Positions 43,402 through 55,358 of a stretch of 64,000 nt of DNA are shown piece by piece. Positions within the stretch are counted from its first letter, which is position 1. Every line of letters starts with the position of its first letter. The notes under the pieces are model-generated. The model worked only from the letters and a program-made list of their open reading frames with translations, was not told where the DNA came from and made no database searches. The position numbers and the translations under genes were made by a program. The DNA is taken from contig JAJFPB010000007.1 of NCBI GenBank assembly GCA_020881915.1, positions 2,604,001 to 2,668,000 on the forward strand. The letters run 5' to 3'. Source of the DNA: Paramyrothecium sp. XJ0827 (lineage: Eukaryota > Ascomycota > Sordariomycetes > Hypocreales > Stachybotryaceae).

Positions 43402-43830
43402 TTAACTGTTGTAGCTGTTTGTCACTCTTGTGTATCGATTTAAAAAAGACAGGGCAGGTAATCCGAATTCGCTGGAATTCTCAGTGTCGAAGAATTGGAT
43501 ATGACATGACCACCACTTCTTATTACTCGCTTGAATGGTAGCATATAGAACAGGGGTCTGGAATTTCGGTTTAAGGTGCTCCTCGCTGAAAGCTCTTTTT
43601 GCAAAGTCGTTCCCAAGCGCCGCACCAGAGCCTTTTCTTGCCACTTTGATGGCCCGGCCAGAGTCTTGATGTTGAAATAACCAGCCGCACTCCCCGAACC
43701 TGATCTTCCGGTAGCGCATATCACTTTGCTGCGGCGGCGGTGCTGTTGGTCCAGACATGTCGACTATATCGTTGATTCCGATGTTACTGTCCGAAGCCCC
43801 CTTGACCCACAAAATAGCACAAGCTTGCAT
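43402..43830 (-). pseudogene. Truncated fungal kinase-like (DUF3669-type) fragment
   Basis: An open frame of 142 codons. Its middle reads like the N-lobe of a family of fungal kinase-like proteins: KIRFGECGWLFQ (glycine-rich loop), GRAIKVARKG (with the lysine), GNDFAKRAF and then KKWWSCHIQFF. This pattern resembles the DUF3669/APH-like group (recalled, not searched). Intact relatives continue for 200 or more residues, including the catalytic loop, which is missing here: the frame ends shortly after. No splice route to the missing half is visible downstream. It is therefore probably a remnant, though a short expressed protein cannot be excluded. Confidence 0.5.
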
Positions 43831-44176
43831 GAGAATTATAATAGGCTAGCCAAAACGAAGAGGACCAGATAAGATGATAACGAATGTATTCCGGTGAGAA
43901 TTTATACTGTATTTCCGTATCGAGTGGCCTTCGTCCTCATGGTCGGATGACTTAGGTACGTAAATAGAGTTTGGCTGCTTACCTACATGCCGATTAAAGA
44001 TTCTTGACCGCACATCAGGGTTCAGTGCATGAAAATCAATCACGATGCCTTGAATTGGTTGTTCCGTGGCGAATCCTCCTTTAAATTCATAGTCCGAGTC
44101 CCTTGACTCAAGCAGACAATCTTCCAGACCTTTGTTAAGGGACCTATCTAGGATCTTGTGGAATCATAAGGACACT
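43831..44176. other. Spacer with a possible minus-strand coding remnant
   Basis: 346 bp. An open minus-strand frame with GIVIDFHALNPDVRSRIF near 44020-44055 could be an exon remnant of the neighbouring kinase-like fragment or of another lost gene. It cannot be joined confidently to anything. Confidence 0.3.
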
Positions 44177-46240
44177 TTAGACGGCCTCCGAGGTTCCATT
44201 GTCGCTAAAACCTAGCCCGGGGTCTGCCAGTGTCGCTCCAATCAAGTCACGCTTCTCTATGAATCCTCCACAGAAGTCGGTGGCAACGCAAACATTGCGG
44301 CTGCAGCAGGAGCCGATGATGCAAACACTACCGAGAGGACAGTCCGTGTTGGAGCCACAGCCCGAGAGGCCGGCGCAAGGCGTATTGCCATTGACGCAAA
44401 AGCCCTGTCCGCTACTCGTGGAGCCGCATACACAAGAACCGCCAGGTCCGCATGAACCAAAGGCCCCGCATACGCTGCCGGTGCAGGAGTCAAAGGAGCA
44501 AGCACCGTTTGTGCAGGAGCCAGATGGGCACTTGTGAGTCGCCATTAGCAGAGACCTACAACCAAAACGGGAAGTAAAGTACTTACGTGGAAGAAGCACT
44601 GCCCGCAGTTGTCGGGGTCGTTATTTGTATTGACACACTTATCATCACAAGCCGTCAAAGCCGGGTCATCGCACTTGCACTCGCAATGCTTCTCCGTCGC
44701 AGCTCTGAAGGCGCTCCCACCACCGACGGAAATAGCGCCGTAGAAGAATACCGCAATGTTGGAACAGGCGAGGGCAAGTGGGGGAATGAATCCGAAATCC
44801 GCAATGCAGCGGCCGAGGGCACAGGTCAGGAACTCAGTGTTGCAGGTGGAGAACGTTTTCGGGCACTCTCCAAAACACCTGTCATGGGAATCGCAACAAC
44901 GGCCGAAATTGAAATCGGGGACTAGGTCGATACCATGGAATCCACCTTCCGGACCGCAGCCGTTAGTGGATGGTGTGATGCCTTTCGATACCGGGGTCTG
45001 TCCCGGGAAGCAACGTTGTCGTGAGGGGACGGTTGGGCGTGACTCTGGAATGATAAAGAATCCTTCGGGGACGGGAATATCGCGGCGAAGCTTGTTAGGG
45101 CGCACAGTAGATACCACGACCCGTTTGTCGTCTGTAATGAGGAAGAAGAACTCTTTGATGCCCAGAATTCCAGCCGTCAGCCGGCCCTCGCAGCTGAAGG
45201 TGAATGCGGAGGTGACGTAGCTATCACCACCTTCTGGTACATAGTCTTGACCCTCGGAGCTATGAAGCGCATGTATCAAAATTGTGTTCCGGAGGAAGCT
45301 TGCGCTAAGCGTGTAATGGTGCACTTACCTTGTGGTAACGAAGCCCACTTTGCCAGACTTGTAAACAGCGAGGTAGAATTTCTTCCTATCAGCCTCAAGG
45401 ACCAAGTCGAATAATCTATCAGCCAGATGATTAGCTTTCCATCCAGTTAACAGCACTCTCATGGCCTTACCCTTTAGCGGCCCCGGTCGGCTTTGATGCC
45501 TTGAAGGTGGGAGGAGTGAAGCCTTCCGGCACGTCCTCAACAACCTTAGCAAGGGTCCCATTTTTTATGATCGGTAGACCTGTGTTAGGGTCTGCCACTT
45601 GCTGCAAGCTTGTCAGGTCATATCTCGAGGGAAGTCTAGTGAGGAACCTACGAATGGGGCAGCGGACTCCGGGTTATAAGCACAGTCGTCGTAGGAGTCT
45701 GGAATTTTCGGCTCATAAGGTACAGTGGGGCCGCTTGGCTCGGGTGTCGAGGTAGCAACAACTGTAGATGTCTATGTTGCAAGCGTTAGCTCGATTCATG
45801 AGGTCTTAACAAACATTGAACTTACAGGAGTGATTGTGACCTGCGCACCGGTCACACCCCAGCATGAACACGCACTGGAGTACCGGCTGCTTCCTCCACA
45901 CTTCGATGCATAGGATGGGATCGACGGGCTGGATGTCTGGCTACCAGACGAGGTGGAAGGAACCTCGGTTACGGTTATTGTCCTGGGAACAGCAGTTAGC
46001 TCTATGCACAATAAGACTGCGAATAGTGAATAGGGCTTACACAGCGTCTGCCAGGACCGTGGTGGCTAGAAAACTGCTGCAATCGGCCCTTGCGCTAGCG
46101 GCACGACCTCCACCAAGACGCGTGCCAGTGACGGCGCGGGCACAATTGTCGGCATTGCAGCCAGCTTCAACGGCAATGGGGAAAAGAAAAGCTGTGCCAA
46201 ATAAGCACAGGCTTCTGAGTGTAGTAGGCATAGGTGCCAT
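44177..46240 (-). CDS. Secreted phospholipase A2-like protein with cysteine-rich C-terminus
   Basis: Seven exons (46240-46041, 45982-45826, 45771-45652, 45601-45471, 45415-45329, 45259-44587, 44530-44177; introns 50-69 bp) join in frame to 573 residues. After a signal peptide (about 1-23) comes a module with CNADNCARAVTG, found at the start of many fungal secreted proteins, then a Ser/Thr/Pro linker with SSACSCWG. Residues about 330-440 hold the PLA2-like core: NGCGPEGGF, then FGRCCDSHDRCFGEC with the catalytic His-Asp near 357-358 and paired cysteines. The C-terminal 150 residues are very Cys/Gly-rich (CPSGSCTNGACSFDSC and similar), EGF/Stig1-like. It probably acts outside the cell on phospholipids; catalysis is inferred from the CCxxHDxC motif. 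The last acceptor (CAAG) is the weakest join. Confidence 0.85.
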
Positions 46241-48205
46241 GGTGGCCGAGTTGGGATCTTCTTGTAATTGCAATCGATTGCAGAAGCGCTGTTCTGCTAC
46301 TGGGAGTAACAGCCAAGAACCCACGCCGAGGGGGGCTCTTTGTAGTATTTGATTATAGAGAGCTCATCATTATTTCCTTGAGTTCTCGTGACTCTTGCGT
46401 AGCATCTCATCCAGCCGTATTCGCTCAGGGCGAAGCAACGAGTGAAAGGACACTACTTTCAGCCTTCGTCAGCTGGTACGCCCATGGCTTGCACAGTCGT
46501 TCAATAGCCTACGGCTTTCCGAGTTCAGCCCTAGGCGGTTTTCGCACCTTTATGCAAAAGCGGTAGCACTAGGACCTGAAAAAAGCCCGTTGCTTTCTTT
46601 TGACCGGGCCGAGAACATGCAATGAGCCAGGGTGGCTCCAAATCACTGATGTGGCACCCATTCCAACGCGTCCCTGCATGACCGGGGTGTCAGCGGATTC
46701 CCTCCGACAGCCCGAAGACTTCACGACCCTGCATCTCCTATTTGCTCCCAAAGTGCGTGGCGTCACGGTAGACACTATGGGGCATAGAAGCCGGGCATAT
46801 GCTCCCATTTTTTTCGTTGTCAGCAGACGGGCCATCGGAGGTTACGTCCACCACTCGTACCTGAGGCTGAACGAGGGGTCGGACCCAATCAAGCTATCAA
46901 ATATGATGTGGTGTGCGTGGCTTGCATTTGACAGCCGTGGTTGCCTCCAAGGCTGAATGTCATAAGGGGTCTTAATAAAGCCGAGATCCAGAGTAGGAGA
47001 TGTGCCTGAGTGAAAGTTCATGTGGAGAATTGAGATGCAATATGTCGTAGGCTGTGCACCATGTTCACCAGAAATGTTTTCGCTTCTGGGCGAGGTTCTC
47101 CCTGATGGACAGTATTCAGTAAGCCAGATGCCGTACGGATGCAAAAGGCCTTACCTGTGTCTTTCCAACAATCTCGGGTCACTGTCTGCCTGCCTTACCT
47201 TGTACAAAAGACCAAATGTGTGCAGCTGCTGGAGAGTACGCTTCAGTCACAGAGTAAGAGTGACACGACAGGCGGTGAGGCCAAATAGGCGGTGGGGTGG
47301 TCTTGATTACTCCGTGAAATCATAGTTTAAAATAGCCTGTCCATGGCTCTTAGTAGAAAGGCACAGGCAAATGCTTGATATTCGATTGGTTAGGCCTATC
47401 TCAATGGCGAGGAAAACATTCACTGTTGTACCAAAGTCAGCATCCACCGGGAGACGGAAGGGTATCAACACATAGTGTTTATTCGACAAATGAAGAAACA
47501 GAAACAAGGAGGAGTTCCGCAACGAACAGGTAAAGCGAGAAGTTATTTCATTCTTCGCTTAATAACAAAAAGCCCAGTGCCGCAGCGACATATATTCCTT
47601 TTTGGCCCTCCGTTTTTCTTACACGCCGTCTTAGTCGATTCTGGTTGACAAGACTTGGTAACGAAAGGACGCACAATCCATCTCCCAACGCACTCACTAC
47701 ATCTGCCTCTCCGTGGCGGTGGCAGATACTCCCGGGTCGATGGCCAGAAGGCCAAAGACGAAATCTTCTCATGCCTCCATACCATACGCCACTATGTAAA
47801 AGCCATTCGTCATGATTGAGCAAGGTGTTCCATCGCACGATCTGTGGCTCCCTCAGTCAATGGGTCATTTCCATGGCAAGCGATCATTTAGACGCCTGAG
47901 AGCATTTGCTGCTCGGCCCAAACTTCTGTATGTATTTCAGGCATTCGTTCGTTCTAATTAAAGTGTTCGCCAGTGTCGCCACGCATTTGGACATAAGAGT
48001 TCGACTATGTTTTCCTCAGGTTCAGAAGCGCGGCCACTCGTTGTTGCCACTACTATAGCCAAGATGCCGATGACATGGAGGCGTACATTTCGGGTGCCAG
48101 ATGCATTTTCACTTGCTGAAGCCGGCAAAGCCCTCCATTTTAAGGCAGCAGTATACCCGACCAGTCATGCCTGCTCGAAAAAGCCTCGTGTGCGGCTAGA
48201 ACATA
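46241..48205. other. Intergenic, no gene seen
   Basis: About 2 kb. The left end is the promoter of the PLA2-like gene. Short frames on both strands lack family signal. It sits next to a decayed gene and may itself contain eroded sequence. Confidence 0.4.
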
Positions 48206-49415
48206 TCACTTTATAGCGTCTCGTTCTACATGAGTTTCGGATGCACCGAGAGCCTCAGAATGGGTTGATTCTGTTTGTTGATCTTGGTGGGCGACGTTCG
48301 TTCTTCGCGGACCGTCAGGTAATCCGCGACTAGAATCAAATGTCTCTGCCTCTTTAGTCTCAGCTGATGAACTGCTATGTCCAGATTTGATAGTCGCTAA
48401 GACGGCGCGTTCTGGATCTGGATCGTCCCTATTTTCGGACTCGTAACAACCAAACTTGTCCTTTGTCTCGACATTTTGTTTCGTAGAACAAATGCGCTTC
48501 GGTGACTGCTGAACGTCATAACTACCGGAATCGCTCAAGGGCTTTCGCTTGATCGTCAGGGATGGAGAATTGGAGTCATGGTCAGATTGGGGTGTGAGTT
48601 TGTTTGCCAGAGCCGCGGATGGTGCCGTCGAGGGTGCGTCAGGGAATCTTGCATGATTTGTCACGTCAGGCCAGGTGGACTCTAACCAGGGTATTTGAGT
48701 CGGCGGCAGCTCGTAATCAGGGTGTCCTGGCGGTACCGGTTGCTCATCCCTCTCGCGTGTTCCACGGATCTATTAAGGAGCAACATCGAGGATACTGTCT
48801 TTGGGATCGTCTGAAACATGCGATGCTGATTGTGGTGTGAGGTCGTGGTGCTTCTCTTCACGTCTAGGCTGTGCATGCATGTCTGCCGCGTTGGATGTAG
48901 GTAGCTTCTTGGTGAGCTTGTGACGCCATGTGCCGTTCAAAAGATCTAGAGAAAGGTGAGAACTGTTTAAGGTAAAGCAGCGCGTGAGGATATTTTACCT
49001 AGAGAGGGTTGGACACCCTCCTCATTGGGGCCGAGAAGCTGGCACAGAATGCGAGACAGTCAAACGTCATGTTTTGACTAAGGCGTATGAACGGCGTAAA
49101 TGGAATTTTATTGTCATGGTATCCAAGTATCATGAAATGCACAATTTGTTCGAAGATATCCCTGGCTTCAGCCAGGCGTTGGTCTCGTCCCGCTTGGAGT
49201 TTGTCCAAGAAGTCTTGCTTGGATTCGGCAAGACAGGCAATCTCGGCGACGTCACAGTGAAATGCGACGGGATCCTGAAGAAACATGGGTACTGTATTGA
49301 AGCGCTCGTGTAGCTCGCCAAAGAGGTCCTCTAGCTCGAAGCCGACTTTATCGGAGTCCCAATCAAACTGGGACTCGTCCAGGAAGTCGACGACAGGCAC
49401 GCGTCTGAACGGCAT
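48206..49415 (-). pseudogene. Decayed gene with in-frame stops, possibly RIP-mutated
   Basis: The first part (49415-49002) is open and protein-like: VVDFLDESQFDWDSDKV, FELEDLFGELHERFNTVPMF, then QDPVAFHCDVAEIACLAESK, an N-terminal region I recall from uncharacterised fungal proteins. It ends in TAG at 48999-49001, directly at a GTAAAA donor-like site. A second open part begins near 48946 after an acceptor-like CTCTAG and runs to the stop at 48206, broken only by adjacent TAA and TAG codons at 48775-48770; beyond them the same frame continues with PPGHPDYELPPTQIPWLEST. All three stops would be CAA or CAG before a C to T change at CpA, the favoured RIP change. The simplest splice also leaves the frame out of register. 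An alternative intron layout that avoids the stops is possible but not seen. Confidence 0.55.
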
Positions 49416-50796
49416 CGCGACATCCCTGAATTCTTTCTTTATTTACGTGACAGTGGCGTCGCTTGTAGCTGTTCTCCTAAGGAGGCACGCAGTGCTCAGC
49501 TTCCGTCTATTTCTGCGTTATTTGGCGAAAATGCCGTGTCGCACTGGGGGACGTAGGATGATGCAAAGAGAGGCTGAGCAGGCAGTCCAGTAGTTGCCCA
49601 CCCCACAAATTAATGGCTTAATTAGAGAGGTAGACACACGCACACCCCCAACATGAGTCCTTAGTACTACTCAATCACTACCCTCTTTGCCCACATACAT
49701 GCACAGCAGTACCACGCAACCCAAAGAGCACAGATTACAATAAGACAATTAGTATACGGCAAACGCTTGAATGGGAATTTCCGTTTTTCAGATGGCCTCT
49801 GATTATCGTAACCCCTGACATTTGCTATCTTTCTTATTCACGAGTCTGTATCTTGATTCTTAAACTTTATAGCAGTGTCATGAAGCTGCTTTAAGATGGT
49901 GCTAAAGAGGATAATGCAGGCAACCTTCGCGCATGTTCTCAAAACGAGAGCAAGGTACATAGGACTCGAAACGAGGGAACAGATGGTTATCTCTGAAGAA
50001 ACAGTCTTCAGGATAGACGAAAGTTAACTTGTAGACTCGATTAGGCAGGAACACTCCTTCTACTTTGATTGCATTGGACGTCCCCTTTCTGCAAATTCAC
50101 TAGACACGTTTGACCACGTAAAACTTCTTAATCTTACTTCTTCAGACAAATACAGCTCTTGCAGAAACATAAAAACAGGGTAGATGGATATTTTAGCATC
50201 AACGCCAGCAAACACAACCTATTCCACGAGTCCACTTTAATTTATCCACGTCGTTAGATAGTGCTCCTTTTAAGATGTGGGTTAGAAATGCATGCTTATC
50301 ATGTTTGCACTACAATATGCCCGAGCACCGGCCCGCGCCGCTCGACTCTGAACAGAAGCCAGACATGGTTCCCCTCGTAAAGTGGAACATTTCTTTGGCT
50401 GCTGCGAAGGTTTCCAAGGTTGTGGAGAGTGTATGGCGCTCGACACTATACCTGTTACAGCACCGTGTGCATGAGTCTATTCGTGAAATAGTGCTGAGTC
50501 CTGCATCCTTGTTATGGCACTTGGAACCATAAAACTGCCGAGTGCAGGTTTGCGTGCTCAACTAATCAACGGGGCCGTGGAGCCTGTATGTGGTTTTGGT
50601 GACGCAGTACTGTCCTCTGGCAGGGATATCATGCATGAGTCGAGTGCCAGAGGCAGGTCTGGCTCACAACTTAATCCATAAATACGCGCGATAAGGCGCA
50701 CACGATAGCCATGGTCGGTATTACTGAAAGACTGTTCTCCGCATCACCTTTGCACATTGATTCCATCCTCTCTTTTTCCAAGTTTGCAAGAATAAG
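49416..50796. other. Intergenic, no gene seen
   Basis: 1.38 kb, moderately AT-rich around 49600-50250. The last 100 bp are the pyrimidine-rich leader of the reductase gene, with a weak TATA-like ATAAATA at about 50682. Confidence 0.45.
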
Positions 50797-51855
50797 ATGG
50801 CAACTCCTCAAATCACCAAGCAATGGATTCTAGCCTCAAAGCCTATAGGCACTCCAACCATTTCGGGCCCTGATCCTACATTCATTTTGCATACTACGGA
50901 GCTTCCGCCTGTCCAATCAGGGCAGATCCTAGTCAAAGTGCTCTATTACTCCAACGATGCAGGCATACGTACATACATTGGTTGCACTGTGGATACGCAG
51001 CGCATGTATATACCTCCTGTGCCCATCGGCGGCCCAATGCGATCTGGTATCCTCGGCGAGGTGCTCGAGTCCAAGTCTGACAAATTTAAGCCTGGAGACT
51101 TGGTTATGGAATTCAACCGTAGCACATGGAGCGAGTACGTTGTTCTGGATGCCGAGGGTGTCCTACCTATCTCCCCACTGCCGGCTGGTCTGTCCATCAC
51201 TCACTACCTCGGCGCCTTTGGAGGGTCAGGACTAGCAGGCTATATAGGGTTGCTGGATGTGGGTGAAGCCAAACCGGAACATACAGTGGTGGTTTCGGCT
51301 GCTGCTGGAGCAACTGGGTCGATAGTTGTACAGACCGCTGTCAAGCTCCTAGGTGCCAAGCGCGTGGTAGGCATTGCTGGCGGTGCTGAGAAATGCGCTT
51401 GGGTACGCCAGCATCTCGGGGCTCATGCTTGCATCGACTATAAGAGTCCTTCTTTCCTTGAGGATTTGAAGGCTGCTACCCCTGATGAGGTTGATGTCTA
51501 TTTCGATAACGTCGGTGGGCCTGTTCTGGACAGCGTCTTGACGCGCATGAAGAGGCACGGAACTATTGTCATATGCGGAGCTGTTAGCATCTATAACTCC
51601 GATGCGCCAATGGCCCTGAAGAACTGGTTCGAGGTCATTTCTCAGAGGTTGACACTCAAGGGATTCTTCCTCTTCGACTACATGGACAAGGTGCCGAAGG
51701 CAATGGAGACTCTCATTAGCGCGGCGGTTGATGGTCGGATCAAAGTAGATATTGAAGATATCATGGAGGCTACTATTGAGGATGTCCCGAATGCTTGGTT
51801 GAGAATGTACACTGGTGGTACAAGGGGCAAGTCAGTGACAAAGTTGATCACCTAG
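50797..51855 (+). CDS. NADP-dependent double-bond reductase, CurA/leukotriene-B4-dehydrogenase type (MDR superfamily)
   Basis: One exon encodes 352 residues, the usual length of the family. These zinc-free medium-chain reductases use NADPH to reduce the C=C bond of alkenals or enones. Marks are the N-terminal QWILASKPIGTP, LVKVLYYSNDAGIRTYIG, PVPIGGPMRSGILGEVLES, the nucleotide-binding VVVSAAAGATGSIVVQTA and VDVYFDNVGGPVLDSVL, IVICGAVSIYN, and the C-terminal LKGFFLFDYMDKVPKAMETL. No structural zinc cysteine cluster is present, as expected. No leader or membrane segment is seen, so it is cytosolic. Roles include detoxification of lipid peroxidation products and tailoring of secondary metabolites; nothing adjacent points to a gene cluster. 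Confidence 0.93.
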   Translation: MATPQITKQWILASKPIGTPTISGPDPTFILHTTELPPVQSGQILVKVLYYSNDAGIRTYIGCTVDTQRMYIPPVPIGGPMRSGILGEVLESKSDKFKPGDLVMEFNRSTWSEYVVLDAEGVLPISPLPAGLSITHYLGAFGGSGLAGYIGLLDVGEAKPEHTVVVSAAAGATGSIVVQTAVKLLGAKRVVGIAGGAEKCAWVRQHLGAHACIDYKSPSFLEDLKAATPDEVDVYFDNVGGPVLDSVLTRMKRHGTIVICGAVSIYNSDAPMALKNWFEVISQRLTLKGFFLFDYMDKVPKAMETLISAAVDGRIKVDIEDIMEATIEDVPNAWLRMYTGGTRGKSVTKLIT

Positions 51856-52980
51856 GTAGTTTACATTGGCTTTGTCACTTATAGACCAAGCGAACACAAC
51901 AATCATCACTACCGATCATCGGCATCGTAATTTGCTACGAATTCATTCGCAATTTCAGTTCCTTCCTTTAATGCAACATCCTCAAAATTGTATAGTAAGC
52001 TTTTGGCATGAGACAACTCTCTCCATTGCTAGAGTTTTGAAAGTCTCTACTACTTTCTTTCATGGCTGTGGTCAAATGGCGACCCATTTCAGGTGTTGAT
52101 CAGAGCTTTAGCTCCATTGCCGCCATCCTCTCCCCACGTCAAGTAGATTCGGATGTGAAAAGGGCATTGTTGTAGCTTTAGCCCTCCACAATACGTTGAT
52201 TCGGTTTCGTATCACTATCGTAAATATTGGTCGTATTTTGGTGAGATCTATGGATTCCAACCCGTTCTACAGGGTTTGCATCAAGCAATGTGGCTCAGGA
52301 TGGAAAGCCGACAGCATCAACCACCGGCAGATACTCGCAGTGACTTGACAGGGGGTCTGATCGAGTCTACTCTCAGTCAGATGATAGAATAATTCGTTAG
52401 AGGGATTGGCTGCGGGTTAACCTTAAGCGAAACCATTGCTATGGGAGCACTACGTGTGCACGCTTATCTTCGCTGACTACTCATTGGGGGCCATAGGCTA
52501 GGCTCATATGGAGGCCGGTGAACCATGGGATGGAAATATGCAGTTTGGTAAGCTGATCACTTGTCCATAAACAGCTCCTTGCATTATTCTTTTAACTTTT
52601 TTCCAGAATCTTTGCTAGTAGAAAACAACTAGAAATGGCGGAATGCCTTCAGCATTCCTATTTGACAAGGATGATTGACACGGCCGCATAACGGGCCTGC
52701 CAACCAGCCAATGGATAACGGTACCACTTGCAGACAGGAGCTATCCAAACGCATCTTCTTGCATTTCTGAACGCATCCCTGGCACTTCTGAACGCAAAAA
52801 TTGCGTTTCAACAACAGGGCCCGTGGCTCTGGGGAAAATAAAAGGCGCCCCATCCACGAACATCCAGTCTTGTTTTTTTTTTAACCTTGAATCTTTACAC
52901 CTCTTTCTCTAGGTCGAAACGCTTGCACCAGGCATCTCTTATCTCTCAGGCGTGATTCCAGTACCTACAGGCTAGGCACA
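51856..52980. other. Intergenic, no gene seen
   Basis: 1.1 kb between two plus-strand genes. An AATAAAAG TATA-like site near 52837 followed by a T run and CT-rich leader marks the promoter of the next gene. No gene inside. Confidence 0.45.
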
Positions 52981-55358
52981 ATGGATCCTTTCCATTCATT
53001 CGGCGCTCAAGCTCCCCCCCAGGATTCTACTGGGACACAACCTCCACGAGATGAGTTGGCAGGCACAACCCCGTCCGCAACAAAACCTTCCATAAGAGTA
53101 AGAGTTCTCCATGTCAAATTCAAACACTGGACACACTGTTTGCGTCCTCGCAGGCACCATCCAGTAAATTCCTGATTCCCCAGACTCAGTCAACTAAACA
53201 ATAATAGGTTCTGGACCCAACTCCAACTACTCGGGAAGAGGACTTACAGCATGGCGTTTTAATTCGACATATGGGGAGAGAATTTTCTGAAACTCAATTC
53301 CCGTTGCAGTTGGCCGAGGCAGAGATGCAACTCGAAGGTGCAGAGCAAGCCGATGGCACCCAACAGTCTACGCCTTTGGCAAGAATGACGTTGCAGCCTG
53401 ATGTTCCTCGCCTGCCCACATTATTGTCTGTACCTTCCGAGGCAGGTCAAACATTTTCCACGGATACTGATACTCGATCATTGGCAAACTTGACGCAAAA
53501 TATCCAAGATCTAGAAGTCGATCTACATGAAAGACTGTTGGCTCGTCGCCGTCAAATCATTGCTCCATTTCCTTGGCTCCATGAGTTGACAGCACAAGAC
53601 CTCGGTCTGGTTTCCGGCAACGAATCTTCGAGATGCGACAGCACAGTCGGCATATCCTCATCTTCAAAGGCTGTTTCAGAACCAACGATGACACCTTCTG
53701 CCTGCCCTGACATTCAATGCAGCCTTGAATCTCCCTGCCTGGGGGTTGCCAATGCCCAGCGTTCCACTGATCTTACAGGTATAGCTGCTATCGGCAATTG
53801 GGCTGGCCCTTCGGTTCGGAACCACTTCGACACAATAGATGATGCACACTTCAGCGTTCCAACTTCTGCCGGACACGACTCTGACACTGAAGAGGATATG
53901 TCTATGATGCAAGAGGAGCTTGCATTCGACCTTGATGATTTGGAGCCAATCATTTCTCATGCTGTCGCTATTCTTGAAGATAACTACATAAGATCTTGGG
54001 CACCACAGAGATCATCAGGAAAAAACAAGACGCCACCAGCTCGGGGTGCAACTCACGGCAATCAGTCTGCCAAAATACAAAAACTTCCCAGCTATCCTTC
54101 AAGAGGAGGAAGGGGCCGACCAAAGCGGAAAGGTATCAACGACAATGGAGGGAGCGATGATGAAAATGATCAAAGCAAAAACTCTGGTTCTGGTTCAAAT
54201 GCCAGCACAAGGCAAACACGTCTGCTTGCTTGTCCCTTCGCCAATCGCTACCCTGGGAAGTATACTTGTGCTGGAAAATGGGTTGAGCTCAAGCATGTGA
54301 AAGACCATATGAAGAAAAAACATAACTTTGACCCTTATTGCGACAATTGTTACCAAGTGTTCGAAAATGGAGAGCTAGGGCATCCTGCTGGCACGCTTTG
54401 TTTCCCAAAACCCAAGCCCGGAGTTGAGATTTTGGTGATGAAAGAGCAACAAGATGCGATTATGAAGCGCGCAGACCCAAGAAAAAGTCTTGCAGAACGG
54501 TGGCAGTACATCTACGAAGTCCTTTTCCCAGACAGTCTTGAAAAATGCTGTCCATTTCAAGATGATGCGAAGACAGAGGTATATAGGGAACTGGTTGTTT
54601 ACCTAAATTCTGAGGAGGCTCTTGAATGTCTGAGAAGGGAGTTGAGAGAGCAGATGCCTCCGCGGGATATAGTAGCGGGTGTGATAAGGTTTGTGGTTGA
54701 GAAGATTGAAGAAAGATTCGTGTCAGACGAGTTGTCTCGCGACAACTCTGGGTCAATACTTGACGTCAAGACTTCTATGGTGGATGAGGGGGAAAGTTCT
54801 GAGAATGACCAAAACCTTCAGCCGAAGTCGGAGGAGCCGGAGCAACGTTCTGATGTGGTAGACCCAAGGTCTTTGCAGTGTGTGGATTGGATGGAGGCCG
54901 ACCAACATCATGCGGCGCTTACCGAGGACGGTTACACGTTTTCTTTTCCTGGGCTTGAAGAACAGTCAGTTTACAGACCAACACTGCGCGATAGCCCGCC
55001 AGGAATCAGGGATGTCGAAAATTGTCGACTTCAGGGGACAATGCTGTATGGCATGGATTGTTCCGACGATCCGTGGAATTTTCTGGAGGCTGCCGCCAAT
55101 GCGGACGGTGTCGCACCAGTCGAGGGCGTGCAGCTGGACGTACCATGCGGCGAGCTGCAACTGGACCATCTTGAGCTTGGCCCGGGCAATGCGGTTCATG
55201 CGGCCCAAGTAGACTGGCAAGGGGAACCCGGCGCCGAACGCCTTGGTCGTGGCGGTGACGCAGAGGGCGAGTTATCCGAAACAGAAGACTTTACGAAGCT
55301 AGGTGACAGTTTTGGGAGTCACATGAATTCCCATGCAACGTATGCCTTGCCTACATGA
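52981..55358 (+). CDS. Zinc-finger-like fungal nuclear protein, possible transcription factor
   Basis: Exons 52981-53097 and 53208-55358 (110 bp intron, GTAAGA...AATAG with a CTAAAC branch) give 755 residues. The N-terminal 300 residues are polar and low in complexity, with a helix-forming DLEVDLHERLLARRRQIIA. A basic stretch (SRGGRGRPKRKG) at about 345 could be an AT-hook or nuclear signal. Residues about 375-440 form a zinc-ligand region, LLACPFANRYPGKYTCAG, then VKDHMKKKH and YCDNCYQVFE, the degenerate C2H2 arrangement seen in many uncharacterised fungal regulators. The rest is acidic and Ser-rich, compatible with an activation region. Role as a regulator is inference. A second reading of the intron region with a 10 bp mini-exon was discarded because it breaks the frame. 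Confidence 0.78.

Noticed and set aside
53153..53162. A 10 bp mini-exon in the zinc-finger gene between two short introns
   Set aside because: Both splice motifs exist, but the 10 bp exon would shift the long downstream frame; one 110 bp intron keeps it.
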